From: Anaerolineae bacterium
GTDB lineage: Bacteria > Chloroflexota > Anaerolineae > Aggregatilineales > Phototrophicaceae
Direction: 5' to 3'
Length of the DNA: 64,000 nt
NCBI GenBank assembly: GCA_020849765.1
Contig: JADLAY010000075.1
Span: forward strand, 179,911-243,910
The translations under genes were made by a program, and so were the position numbers. This document shows positions 1 through 9,300 of the stretch, one piece after another. Position 1 is the first letter of the stretch. Each line of letters begins with the position of its first letter. The notes beneath the pieces were generated by a model. That model was not told the origin of the DNA, made no database searches, and worked only from the letters and a program-made list of their open reading frames with translations.

Positions 1-1543
1 TATACAGCGTCAGCCCAACCGTTTGCTGATCGTCATCGGGCGTGAGCTGATAGCCCACGATCTGCGGGAATGTCTCATCGAGATTGGCGGACGTTTCCAG
101 CGCCGGGAGTTCCGTCACGACATACTGTGAATCGGCTGCGGTGGGGTCGATGAACTGCTCCAGGTTCAAAATGCCAAGCAGCGTCAGGGCCAGATATCCG
201 GCGCCTAAGCCTGCGGCGAGCCACTCGCCAAATCGGATTTCGGATAACCCGACCGTGATGAAGACTGCGGCGGCGGGCAGGCCGGTGATAAAGTAGCGCA
301 CGGGCGTATAAATCAGCGTCGTACTGTACTCGGTCGTAAGCTCGATGGAATTGAAGTTGCGCGCGAGTACCAAGGCCGTTGCGCTGGCGACGAACAGGAT
401 CGGCAGCCAGACGGCGGCGCGATTTCGACGCCAGAGGCGTACAGCGCCCAGGGTTGCGACTCCGATGACGATGATGGTGAAAACGACGTAAGCGGCGACC
501 AGTTTTGTCGATGGTCTCAACGTGTTCAACGGCCCGCTGTAGGATGACGCCAGGTCACGGACGGTCGCGATTGTGATGTTGACGGCGCGCTCTATCGTGA
601 AGTTGTGCAGCAAGGTCGTCGCCAGATTGGTTTCGACCAGTTGGTAGCGTCCAAACAACGATCCATAAAGGATCAGGTTGATGACGATGATGCCGATGAT
701 CGACAGACTTACCGCACCAATCAGGAGCAGCAGCATCTTGCGCCGTCGTGGCGTGACAAGTCCTCCGCTCAGGCGGTGGAGAAAGATGAACAGCATCACC
801 ACATCTACGGCGACGATAGACCAACCGTTGAGGCGCGTGAGGATGGCGAGCAACAGTGTGATCGGTATGCCCAGAATGTCACGGCGAGTCAACTTCGGGC
901 TCGTAATGAGGCTCGCGCAAAAATACATGTTCAGAGCTGCGAGAAAGGCCAGCAGCGGGTCATTATTGATCTCGGCCATGTAGCCGAAGAGGGTCGGCTC
1001 GAACGCGAGCAGTCCGGCAGCGAGCAGTGCCGCGACATAATGCCGGGGCACGAGCTTGAGCACGGTCAAGGCGGTCAGGACGACCGCCGCCAGAGTCAGA
1101 GTGACGTTGAGCAGCCGCAAGACCACGCGCACCATGGCCGGGCTCGGCGCCGTCGACGGATAGGCGACGAGATCGCTGGCCGACATAGGGATGGCGTTGA
1201 AGTCTTCCCACGCGATGCACATCTGGAGCGGTTGGGGTGGGGCAGGGACAGGCTGCGTGCTATCCAGCGCGTTCAACACAGGCAGTGCGACGATAAAATA
1301 CAACGGCGGCTGTGTCACCTGAAGGACATCCGCATTGGCGTCGGGGTAATCTGCCCGGGTCGGAAATCGTCCCTCACTGACCATGAAGCGCACGACGTTA
1401 TAGAAGTCTGCCTCGTGATTCTCCCACGCCGGGTGCGTGATGTAGGGAATGCTGAGGGCACTCTTCAAGAGCATAATGAGTACCAGCGCTCCCCAGAACC
1501 ACGCCGTGTTCGGAGATGTCGTTGTGCGGTTCAGTCGCCTCAT
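1..1543 (-). CDS. Polytopic GT-C-like membrane protein, 3' end beyond window
   Basis: The frame opens at an ATG at 1543 (an in-frame stop lies at 1555-1553) and stays open to the left edge, giving 514 codons of an incomplete gene. An N-terminal hydrophobic segment at about residues 14-30 is followed by an extracytoplasmic-looking loop containing HPAWENHEADFY and then TQPPLYF. That layout is typical of dolichol/polyprenyl-phosphate-sugar-dependent GT-C transferases, whose acidic residues sit in the first loop. Many more hydrophobic helices follow. The last visible part (IVGYQL...VGLTLY) resembles the C-terminal region of the protein at 51789-54539. It lies 37 bases after the O-antigen ligase-like gene on the same strand, so the two are probably co-transcribed and serve surface glycan assembly. 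The exact substrate cannot be told. Confidence 0.75.
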   Translation of the reverse strand, partial: MRRLNRTTTSPNTAWFWGALVLIMLLKSALSIPYITHPAWENHEADFYNVVRFMVSEGRFPTRADYPDANADVLQVTQPPLYFIVALPVLNALDSTQPVPAPPQPLQMCIAWEDFNAIPMSASDLVAYPSTAPSPAMVRVVLRLLNVTLTLAAVVLTALTVLKLVPRHYVAALLAAGLLAFEPTLFGYMAEINNDPLLAFLAALNMYFCASLITSPKLTRRDILGIPITLLLAILTRLNGWSIVAVDVVMLFIFLHRLSGGLVTPRRRKMLLLLIGAVSLSIIGIIVINLILYGSLFGRYQLVETNLATTLLHNFTIERAVNITIATVRDLASSYSGPLNTLRPSTKLVAAYVVFTIIVIGVATLGAVRLWRRNRAAVWLPILFVASATALVLARNFNSIELTTEYSTTLIYTPVRYFITGLPAAAVFITVGLSEIRFGEWLAAGLGAGYLALTLLGILNLEQFIDPTAADSQYVVTELPALETSANLDETFPQIVGYQLTPDDDQQTVGLTLY

Positions 1544-1580
1544 TGATGAAGATCAACCTCATCTTGAAGACTTCGGTTGC

Positions 1581-3200
1581 TCATGGCTGCTGAGTTCGGT
1601 CGCGCGCTGCGGCGAAAAGCTCAGTGTTCAGACTGACAGCTATGAGCAGGCCGAGCACACCCCAGAAGACGACCGCCACCGAACGAGCGTTGGTCAAGGT
1701 GTTGGCGAACGACGCGTTGACGAGCATGATCGCGACGAGGAGAGCGACGAAGCTGAAGCCGATGTTGCGCGCCTGGGGATACGTCGCCGCGAATAGGCGT
1801 CTCGCTGCACTCACGATCGCTGTGATCGAAGCCGCCAGGAAGAGCGTGAGGCCGACGATGCCCAGCTCGTAAACCGTGTCGACTAGGCCGATGTGAGACA
1901 GGATGCGCTTGCCCGGCGGCAGGCCGAGCACGCCCACTTGCCGCACTTCCACGGAGCTTGGCAGAATGGCGCCTTCGATATTGAAGCGGGCAGCATACCA
2001 CATCGAACCCATGCCGTTGCCGAGCAGGGTGCGCCAGGATGGGTCGCCAATCAGCGCCTGGACGGTGTAGATGCGCCACTCAATCGTGCCGGTGGTGGTG
2101 GCGCGGGCGGTAAAGGCATCGGCGTTCTGTTGCTCAACGTCTTCGATGGTAGTGCGTCCTGGCGCCCCAGGTGTGGGCCGCGGCTGGCCGGGGGTTGCCG
2201 TGCCGGTCGCGTTGGTTTCGATGGTCGACTCAATCGTGTCGATGATCTCGGAAGTGTCGGCGGTGAGCAGTGAGTCGCCGAGACGTGTCCAGGCGAAGAA
2301 GCTGGCAGCCAGCGCTACGACAATGAGCAGACTGCGGGCGCTCTGTCGCCACGAGCGCGTGAAGAGACTGAACAGGAACATGAGGCCAAGACTGGCACCG
2401 GTGAAGAGCCAGGAGGAACGTGAGAGCGTGCGGATGATGATGAAGGCGGCCGGTGCAGCGATCACGAGATATAACCAGAGTGGACCGACCAGCGCGGGCA
2501 GGAAGGCGATGGCGGTGCCGAGCCACCATCCGAGCTGCTCATGGTTGGAGAAGGTCGCAAACGGCCGGAAGGTGCCGAACAATCCCTGTACCTGATCCTG
2601 GTTGGCGACGACGGTTTCGCCGCTGGTCAGCCAGCGGAGTTCGAACGGATGTAAGCCTACCTGGAGCTGGATGAAGGTGTAGACGACCGCCAGCAGTGTT
2701 CCCGCAGCGATCACAATCGCGAGTTGGCGCAGCAGGGTAGGCAGGGCATCCTTGGGGATTGAGCGGGCGAGGAAGTAGGTCAGGATGTAGAGATTGGCGG
2801 AACGAAAGCCGACAACACCCAAATAGAGGGAGTCGAGCTTGGGATTGAAGATGTTGAGCACTGACCAGACGAGGAACAGGCCGACCAGCGCATCGACGAG
2901 GTTAGGTTTGAAGCGCCAGGTACGCGAGACGAAAACATTGAAGGCGGTGCGAAGTGCGGCAGCAATGAGTAGAGCATCCGGGATGATGAGGACAATCTGG
3001 TAGAGCAGCGAAGGGATACTCTGGTTCGGATCGTACCAAAGCAGGCGCTTGAGTAAGTCGACGACGGCAATCCAGCCGAAGACGACGGGCAACGCGAGTT
3101 TGGGACGCCACATGATGATGACGAAGGACACGAGCCCGAGAATGGACACTAACCAGAACGCAATGTTAGGCGAGGATAGAACATCTGCCATTATGTACAC
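1581..3200 (-). CDS. O-antigen ligase/polymerase-like membrane protein
   Basis: The 539-residue protein has about a dozen hydrophobic segments and one large hydrophilic loop (about residues 310-420, rich in Thr and Pro). This is the general plan of Wzy/WaaL-type enzymes, which polymerise or transfer lipid-linked glycans on the outer face of the membrane. The hydrophobic cluster after the loop (VGLTLFLAASITAIV) matches the usual C-terminal helices. Two starts are possible, GTG at 3200 or ATG at 3191; neither has a strong Shine-Dalgarno sequence. It heads the minus-strand pair at the left edge and is divergent from the subtilase at 3417. Family membership rests on topology and loop position, so polymerase versus ligase is open. 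Confidence 0.72.
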   Translation of the reverse strand: MYIMADVLSSPNIAFWLVSILGLVSFVIIMWRPKLALPVVFGWIAVVDLLKRLLWYDPNQSIPSLLYQIVLIIPDALLIAAALRTAFNVFVSRTWRFKPNLVDALVGLFLVWSVLNIFNPKLDSLYLGVVGFRSANLYILTYFLARSIPKDALPTLLRQLAIVIAAGTLLAVVYTFIQLQVGLHPFELRWLTSGETVVANQDQVQGLFGTFRPFATFSNHEQLGWWLGTAIAFLPALVGPLWLYLVIAAPAAFIIIRTLSRSSWLFTGASLGLMFLFSLFTRSWRQSARSLLIVVALAASFFAWTRLGDSLLTADTSEIIDTIESTIETNATGTATPGQPRPTPGAPGRTTIEDVEQQNADAFTARATTTGTIEWRIYTVQALIGDPSWRTLLGNGMGSMWYAARFNIEGAILPSSVEVRQVGVLGLPPGKRILSHIGLVDTVYELGIVGLTLFLAASITAIVSAARRLFAATYPQARNIGFSFVALLVAIMLVNASFANTLTNARSVAVVFWGVLGLLIAVSLNTELFAAARDRTQQP

Positions 3201-3365
3201 AGCCCAGGATTTCTAACGTCCATGAGACGATAACCGAACTTCATGAGGAAGTACTCCGCGCTAGAATATCCACAAACACCCCTTTTGAACAGAGACGAAT
3301 CGGTCATGGTGGTTGCCAAGAAAGTAAAAATGCGTTCCTAAAATAAGCTGTGCAAGGAAAACGAA

Positions 3366-3390
3366 AGTATTTTGTTATAGAATGTATTAA
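3366..3390 (+). promoter_or_regulatory. Candidate extended -10 promoter for subtilase pair
   Basis: The AT-rich stretch upstream of 3417 carries TG-T-TATAGA (3373-3381), an extended -10 form, with no clear -35. The start codon lies about 35 bases downstream. The rest of the 3201-3416 divergent gap shows no gene. Confidence 0.35.
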
Positions 3391-3416
3391 GGCTCTATGC
3401 TAAGGGACGCAGATGT

Positions 3417-6377
3417 ATGCCAAACCGTCGCAAGCGGTCTGTATTCTTGTATCCTGTACTCATGCTAGTTGGGCTGTTCCTGATTAGTGCTTTTAGTTTG
3501 ACGAGATCCCGGCAGGCTCAAGCTGCCGCAACTGAAGAAGACAATTTATCCGCCAGTACAGCATCTGGAGCCTTAGCTAAGGAGGGATTTCCCCTCGCTG
3601 GTCTGGCGGTGATTCCCACCGTGACGCCGGATACGGACGCGTTTTCACAAAGATCGCCAGAAGCTGATCTGACCGGCATGCTGGCCCGTACGGACAAACC
3701 ACAGCCGGGTGTTAACTTGACCTCGACACTGGCTGCGCTGGCGAGCGTGTGGAACGAGAATCGGACACAGGTGCTCGAATTCGCGCAGTCCTACGGACTC
3801 GAAATCAGCGGGGATTGGGTCGGGGTGACGGTCACGGTGGCCAATGCATCCGTGGCTGAAGCCGTGAAGGCCAGTGTTGTGGCGTTTGGTGGCGTCGTCG
3901 TCGCCGAATACGATCGGTGGTTTGACGCGCAGGTGCCGGTCGCAGCACTGGTGGACATTGGTTCGCTACCCGGCGTCTCGCTGGTGCAGTCGCTGGCTCG
4001 CGTCATGGTGCTGGATGGTGACATCCCTAACAACGATCAACAGACTGATGACGTCGGGCTGATGGCGGGGACGCATTTGACGCAAGGGGTAGCTGCCTCC
4101 AATGCCAATGCCTGGCACAGCGCCGGGATTGATGGCAGCGGGGTGACGGTCGCCGTCCTGGACGTGGGGTTCGTCAACGTCGCGTCTCTGCAATCGAGCG
4201 GCGAACTACCTCCGGCTTCGCGCCTGACCACCCTCGGATCGGCATCCGCGTCACATGGCAGCGCCGTGGCCGAAATTGTCTACGACATGGCGCCGGGCGT
4301 GAACATGATCCTGGTATCCGCGGGTACGGGGGTCGAGATGGCCTCGCGCATCCAGGAACTCGCTGATTATCCCGACGCCACACGACCGGACATCATCACG
4401 TCGTCAATTCACGCCTCAAATCTTGAATCCGGCGATGGCACCGGGCTGGTCTCGGATGCGATTACCTATGCCGTCAGCAAAGGCATTCTTTTCACCCAGG
4501 CCGCGGGCAATTCGGCGCAATACAACTGGCAGGGCACCTTCAGTGACCCGGACGGCAATGGTTGGCTCAACTTCAGCGGAACGGACGAATACAACGACTT
4601 CTACAACGAGCAAGTCGGCGATATTCTGACGGTGGATATGCGCTGGAACGCCTGGCCGGTTACCGATCAGGACTACGACCTCTACCTCAAGCGCTATAAC
4701 TCCCTGACGGGGCTATGGGACACGGCCGCCTCGAGTCTCGCCTGGCAGAGCGGCTCACAATCGCCCACCGAGTCGATCTCGTTCCCAATTCTGGTGGCGG
4801 GTCAATACGCGATTGCCATTCACATGTACTCGGCCACGGGCAACCATGTTATCGACATCATGGGTTACAACACGCGCTTTTTTGAATACAACATGACTGA
4901 CCGCAGTCTGGTCGACCCCGCGACTCCGGTCAATGTCTTTGGCGTGGCCGCGCTGAATGTGATGGCACCCTACAACCTGGAATACTACAGCTCGCGCGGC
5001 CCTGGGATGGGGCCGGGCGGCTCGCTGGCGACGGGCAATGCCCAGCCGCGCATCGCCGGGTATGCCAACGTCGATACCGCGACCTGGTCGGGCTTCAATG
5101 GCACCTCCTCGGCAACGCCTCACGTGGCGGGTGCGGCGGCGCTGGTCTGGGATGCCTACCCCAGTTTCACCGTGCCGCTGGTCAAGAGCTTCCTCGAGAG
5201 CCGGGCGGCCGACATGGGCACGACCGGCCTTGACTCCACCTATGGTGCGGGCCGTCTGTACCTGGGCGCACCACCGGTGGCGACGCCCGGCGTGCGCGAT
5301 GGCATCGGCATCTACGCACGAGCGACCGGCGACTGGTATTTGCGCACGTCTGCGTCGCCGGGCAGCCCAAGCTACCAGTTAATCTACGGCGGCGCGTGGG
5401 CAACACCGGTGGTAGGCGACTGGGATGGAGACGGCATCGACAGTGTCGGCGTCTACGATCCATCGAATGGCAACTGGTATCTGCGCAATACCAACAACGT
5501 CGGTGCGCCCAATGTCACAGTCAATGGCTTTGGCGGCTCCTGGGGCTTGCCGGTCAGTGGCGATTGGGATGGCAACGGTATCGACACCATCGGGCTGTTC
5601 GTGCCGACCACGGGCGAGTGGCAGCTGCGGAACAGCAACAGCAACGGTATACCGGATCTCGTATTCGCTTACGGCGGCGCCTGGGGCTATCCCCTCGTCG
5701 GCGATTGGGACGGGGATGGCGACGATTCGATCGGCATCTACAACCCGACCAACGGGAACTGGTATCTGCGCAACAGCAATTCCGTCGGCGGTGCGGACAT
5801 CGTCATCACGGGCTACGGCGGTTGGTGGGGCTTCCCCATCGTCGGCGATTGGGACGGCGACGGCAAAGATACCATCGGCTTGTTCGCTTACCAGACGGGC
5901 CAGTGGCTGCTGCGCAACACCAACACCTATGGGCCGCCCGACATTGACTTCGTCTATGGTGGAGACTGGGGCACACCGCTGACCGGCGATTGGAACGGCC
6001 CCGGAACCTTTGTCGTCGATCTCCCGGCTTTCAATGCGGATTGGGACGCCGTCAGCCAGGCGCAGAGTGCGCAGCGGATCGACTCGGTGGGCGATTTGCT
6101 CAGGTTCCCGCTCGATCACGGAAGCATCCCTGAAGAAGTGACGACGTCAGACGAAGCGGTCATGACTGCCACGCCGGGACCTTTCCCGACGGCGATGGAA
6201 ACGATGGAAATCAAGTCGACGCCGCTGCCGCCAATGGCGACGCCACAGGCGCCAGAGTCTCCGGCGCCAATAGAAACATCGATGCCGCCCGCAACGGCCG
6301 ATTCGGCGGCGGCTCTTCCCGATCAACACACGATTCCAGATTCGACTCCGAACGGAAATATGCAGGAAGGAAACTGA
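3417..6377 (+). CDS. Secreted S8 subtilisin-like protease with Ca-type repeats
   Basis: This 986-residue protein has a basic N-terminus and hydrophobic signal segment (about residues 10-27, ending near AQAAA). The peptidase domain carries the expected triad: Asp249 in VAVLDVGF, His280 in ASHGSAVAE, Ser564 in GTSSATPHVAG, with oxyanion Asn365 in AAGNSAQ. The gap between Asn and Ser holds an inserted beta-rich stretch (about 375-500). Residues about 625-865 contain five GDWDGDG-type units of about 47 residues, each with WYLRN and YGG.WG.P segments, resembling FG-GAP/VCBS calcium-binding repeats. A Pro/Thr-rich tail follows. It is probably exported and works outside the cell. The next gene starts 4 bases after its stop and encodes a larger paralogue, so the two form an operon. 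No sortase or SLH anchor is visible. Confidence 0.9.
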   Translation: MPNRRKRSVFLYPVLMLVGLFLISAFSLTRSRQAQAAATEEDNLSASTASGALAKEGFPLAGLAVIPTVTPDTDAFSQRSPEADLTGMLARTDKPQPGVNLTSTLAALASVWNENRTQVLEFAQSYGLEISGDWVGVTVTVANASVAEAVKASVVAFGGVVVAEYDRWFDAQVPVAALVDIGSLPGVSLVQSLARVMVLDGDIPNNDQQTDDVGLMAGTHLTQGVAASNANAWHSAGIDGSGVTVAVLDVGFVNVASLQSSGELPPASRLTTLGSASASHGSAVAEIVYDMAPGVNMILVSAGTGVEMASRIQELADYPDATRPDIITSSIHASNLESGDGTGLVSDAITYAVSKGILFTQAAGNSAQYNWQGTFSDPDGNGWLNFSGTDEYNDFYNEQVGDILTVDMRWNAWPVTDQDYDLYLKRYNSLTGLWDTAASSLAWQSGSQSPTESISFPILVAGQYAIAIHMYSATGNHVIDIMGYNTRFFEYNMTDRSLVDPATPVNVFGVAALNVMAPYNLEYYSSRGPGMGPGGSLATGNAQPRIAGYANVDTATWSGFNGTSSATPHVAGAAALVWDAYPSFTVPLVKSFLESRAADMGTTGLDSTYGAGRLYLGAPPVATPGVRDGIGIYARATGDWYLRTSASPGSPSYQLIYGGAWATPVVGDWDGDGIDSVGVYDPSNGNWYLRNTNNVGAPNVTVNGFGGSWGLPVSGDWDGNGIDTIGLFVPTTGEWQLRNSNSNGIPDLVFAYGGAWGYPLVGDWDGDGDDSIGIYNPTNGNWYLRNSNSVGGADIVITGYGGWWGFPIVGDWDGDGKDTIGLFAYQTGQWLLRNTNTYGPPDIDFVYGGDWGTPLTGDWNGPGTFVVDLPAFNADWDAVSQAQSAQRIDSVGDLLRFPLDHGSIPEEVTTSDEAVMTATPGPFPTAMETMEIKSTPLPPMATPQAPESPAPIETSMPPATADSAAALPDQHTIPDSTPNGNMQEGN
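5290..6003 (+). repeat. Five tandem GDWDGDG-type repeats in first subtilase
   Basis: About 47-codon units recur, each with G.YARATG/PTNGNWYLRN, then YGG.WG.P, then GDW(D/N)G(D/N)G. The acidic D.DGDG.D loops look like Ca-binding loops of FG-GAP/VCBS-type repeats. The final unit is degenerate (GDWNGPG). A matching array lies at 9589-10305. Confidence 0.85.
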
Positions 6378-6381
6378 CCTT

Positions 6382-9300
6382 ATGCACAGCCGTAATAAAC
6401 GGTCCGGATTTTTGTACATTGTAGTTGTACTCATGGGGCTACTTCTCGTGAGCATTTTCGCCGCGGTGAAAATGCAGGAAGTACAAGACGTGGTGGTCGT
6501 GCCGACCCTCTACGTGCTGCCGACTGAGAACGTCGCAAGCGTTCCCCAAACCAATGAAACGTCTGTCGATGTGCCCGCAGCCAGCGAGCCGGTCGTTGCA
6601 GACGCCGTAGATGAGGAATCCTCGCCGGTGGTCGAGGCGCCAGCGGCCGCTCCGGTCGAGGTGGCGTTCGCCGACGTGAGGCCGCAGCAGGATTTGCAGC
6701 CCGCTGCGCCGCCCGCTGTCGCGAACAGCAGCAGCCCGGCGGTCGTGGTTCCACTGCCGCAGGCAGCGCCGCTCGCGCAGCCAGTTTCGCAGCCTGTGGC
6801 GAACACAAACAGCGTGGCACAACCCGTAGAAGCGGCGCGCTCCAATCCTGAGGTGCTCGATTCAGCATCCCAGCAGACCGATCCCGCGCCGGGGTCGGCA
6901 TCCGGCCAGATGGTGATCACGTTTGATCCATCTTCCATGCCAGCAGAGCGGGCGGCCTATCTTGAGTCGCTCGGTGCGGTCGTGGTGCAGGAGATTGCAC
7001 CGCTCAATGCGGTCGTCGTCCTCGTGCCGTCGACCTTCTCGCAGATGCCTTCCGCACCATTCAACGTGACGGGGGAGCCGAACTATTACGTTTCCGCGTT
7101 GGTCGAAGCGACCCCGAACGACACGCTGTTCCCTCAGCAGTGGGGACTCCAGGCAATGGACGTTCCGTCTGCCTGGGCGGCGACCCCTGAGCAGAGCGCT
7201 GCGCCGGTCGTGGCTGTGGTCGACAGTGGTATTTGTGCGGCCCATCCGGATCTCGAAGGGCGCATTCTGCCCGGTTGGGACTTTGTCGAAGATGACAGTA
7301 CGCCGCAGGACGAGTTCGGACACGGCTGTAGTGTCTCCGGTATTATCGCTTCGAACGTGAACAATGGGATTGGCATCGCCGGCGTTTCCTCCAAGGCACA
7401 CATCATGCCGCTGAGGGTACTGGATGCCACCGGTATTGGTACGCATGCTGCCGTTGCCCAGGCGATCCTGCTTGCGGTCGATCATGGCGCGCAGGTCATT
7501 AACCTGAGTCTGGGCAGTCCAAGCCCGTCTACAATCCTGGAGGATGCCGTCAACTATGCTGCCGCGCATGGGGTCACCGTGGTGGCGGCGGCGGGTAACA
7601 GCGGCCGTGAGGGGGTCTATTACCCCGCGGCTTATGCGTCGGTCATCGCCGTGGGCGCGGTCGACGAAACGCTGGCGCGCAGCAGCTTCTCCAGCTATGG
7701 CCCGGAAATCGACGGTCTCGCGCCGGGCAGCAATGTCCTCGCGACGACCCTGGCAGGCGATTACCAGGCCGTCAATGGCACGTCGTTCTCGGCGGCCTAT
7801 GTTTCCGGCGCCGTCGCGCTGGCGATGGAGCAGGGACAGCCTCTGACGTTTAACGGCGGTCTGGTTCGCTTCGGTGACGGAACGCCGCAACCAACTCCGA
7901 CTCCAGTTCCGACGGTTGCGATCATCCCGGGGCCGCATGACGCGCCTCCAGGTGTTCTCAGTGGTGTCGTTCCGCCCGTGAGTGGCAAGTCCCAGCCCGG
8001 GGTCAGCCTGAGTACGGATCTGGCAACTCTGGCACAGGCCTGGACTTCTAATCAGGCGCAGGCGCTCGAAGTTGCACAGACTTACGCACTCGAGCTCACC
8101 GGGAATCTGGTGGCTGTGACGGTCACCGCGGAAAATGCGTCGGTCGCGGAAGCGGCCAAGGCGACTGTCAGGTCGTTGGGTGGCGTCATCACGTCTGAAT
8201 ACGATCGCTGGTTCGATGCCCAGGTGCCCGTCACGACACTGGTCGAGGTCGCATCGCTGCCGGGCGTCTCGCTGGTGCAGCCTATTGTCCGCGTCTTCCC
8301 GATGGACAACGCCAATCCGGACACCGATCCGAACGATCCGATGGATACCGTTGCGCCGCAGGCGGGGTCCCATCTGACGCAGGGTGTGGCCGCCTCGAAC
8401 GCCAATGCCTGGCATACCGCAGGCATCGACGGCACCGGGGTGACGGTCGCTATCCTGGATAGCTTCACCAATATCGCGGGCTTGCAGAGCAGCGGCGAAC
8501 TGCCGTCTGGCTCGTGCCTGACGACGCTTGGAACGCTTCAGTCGTCGACGCATGGCAGCGCCGTGGCCGAGATTGTCCATGACATGGCGCCAGGGGCTTG
8601 CATGATCCTGGTTTCGCCGACGTCCGGGACAGAAATGGCCTCGCGCATTACCGAACTGGCGAACTATCCGGCGGCAACTCGACCGAAGATCATCACATCG
8701 TCCATCGGTTACTACAATCTCGAGTCGGGCGATGGCACCGGTGCTGTTTCGAACGCCATTGGCTATGCACTCAGCAAGGGCATCCTCTTCACGCAGGCGG
8801 CAGGCAACCAGGCCCAGTACAACTGGCAGGGTAACTTCGTCGACAGTGATTCGAACGGTTGGCTCAATTTCACCGCCGGGGACGAAATCAACAATTTCCT
8901 CAACGTGCAGGCCGGTTACGTGCTGCGCGTCTATATGCGCTGGAACGCCTGGCCGACGACGGATCAAGACTACGACCTGTGGCTATACCACTTCAATACT
9001 TCGACAAGCACTTGGGAAGATGTCGCAAGCAGCACGGCGTCACAGACTGGCACTCAGTCACCGACGGAATCTATCGCCTACGTTGTGCCTTCTTCAGGCA
9101 CCTACGGCTTTGCTGTCTACAAGTGGTCCGCCACTGGCAATCAGGTCATCGACGTCATGGGTCATAACTCGTTCTCGTACGAGTATGATCTGACGGATCG
9201 CAGCCTCATCGATCCTGCGAGCTCGTCAACCGTCTTTGGCGTGGCCGCCCTCAACACGTTCTCGCCCTACAATCTAGAGTCCTACAGCTCGCGCGGCCCG

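Noticed and set aside
6862..8967. 701-residue open frame on minus, opposite the double subtilase
   Set aside because: It has biased Arg/Gly/His composition, no family motif, and lies fully opposite a gene with clear catalytic motifs: a shadow of GC-rich codon use.
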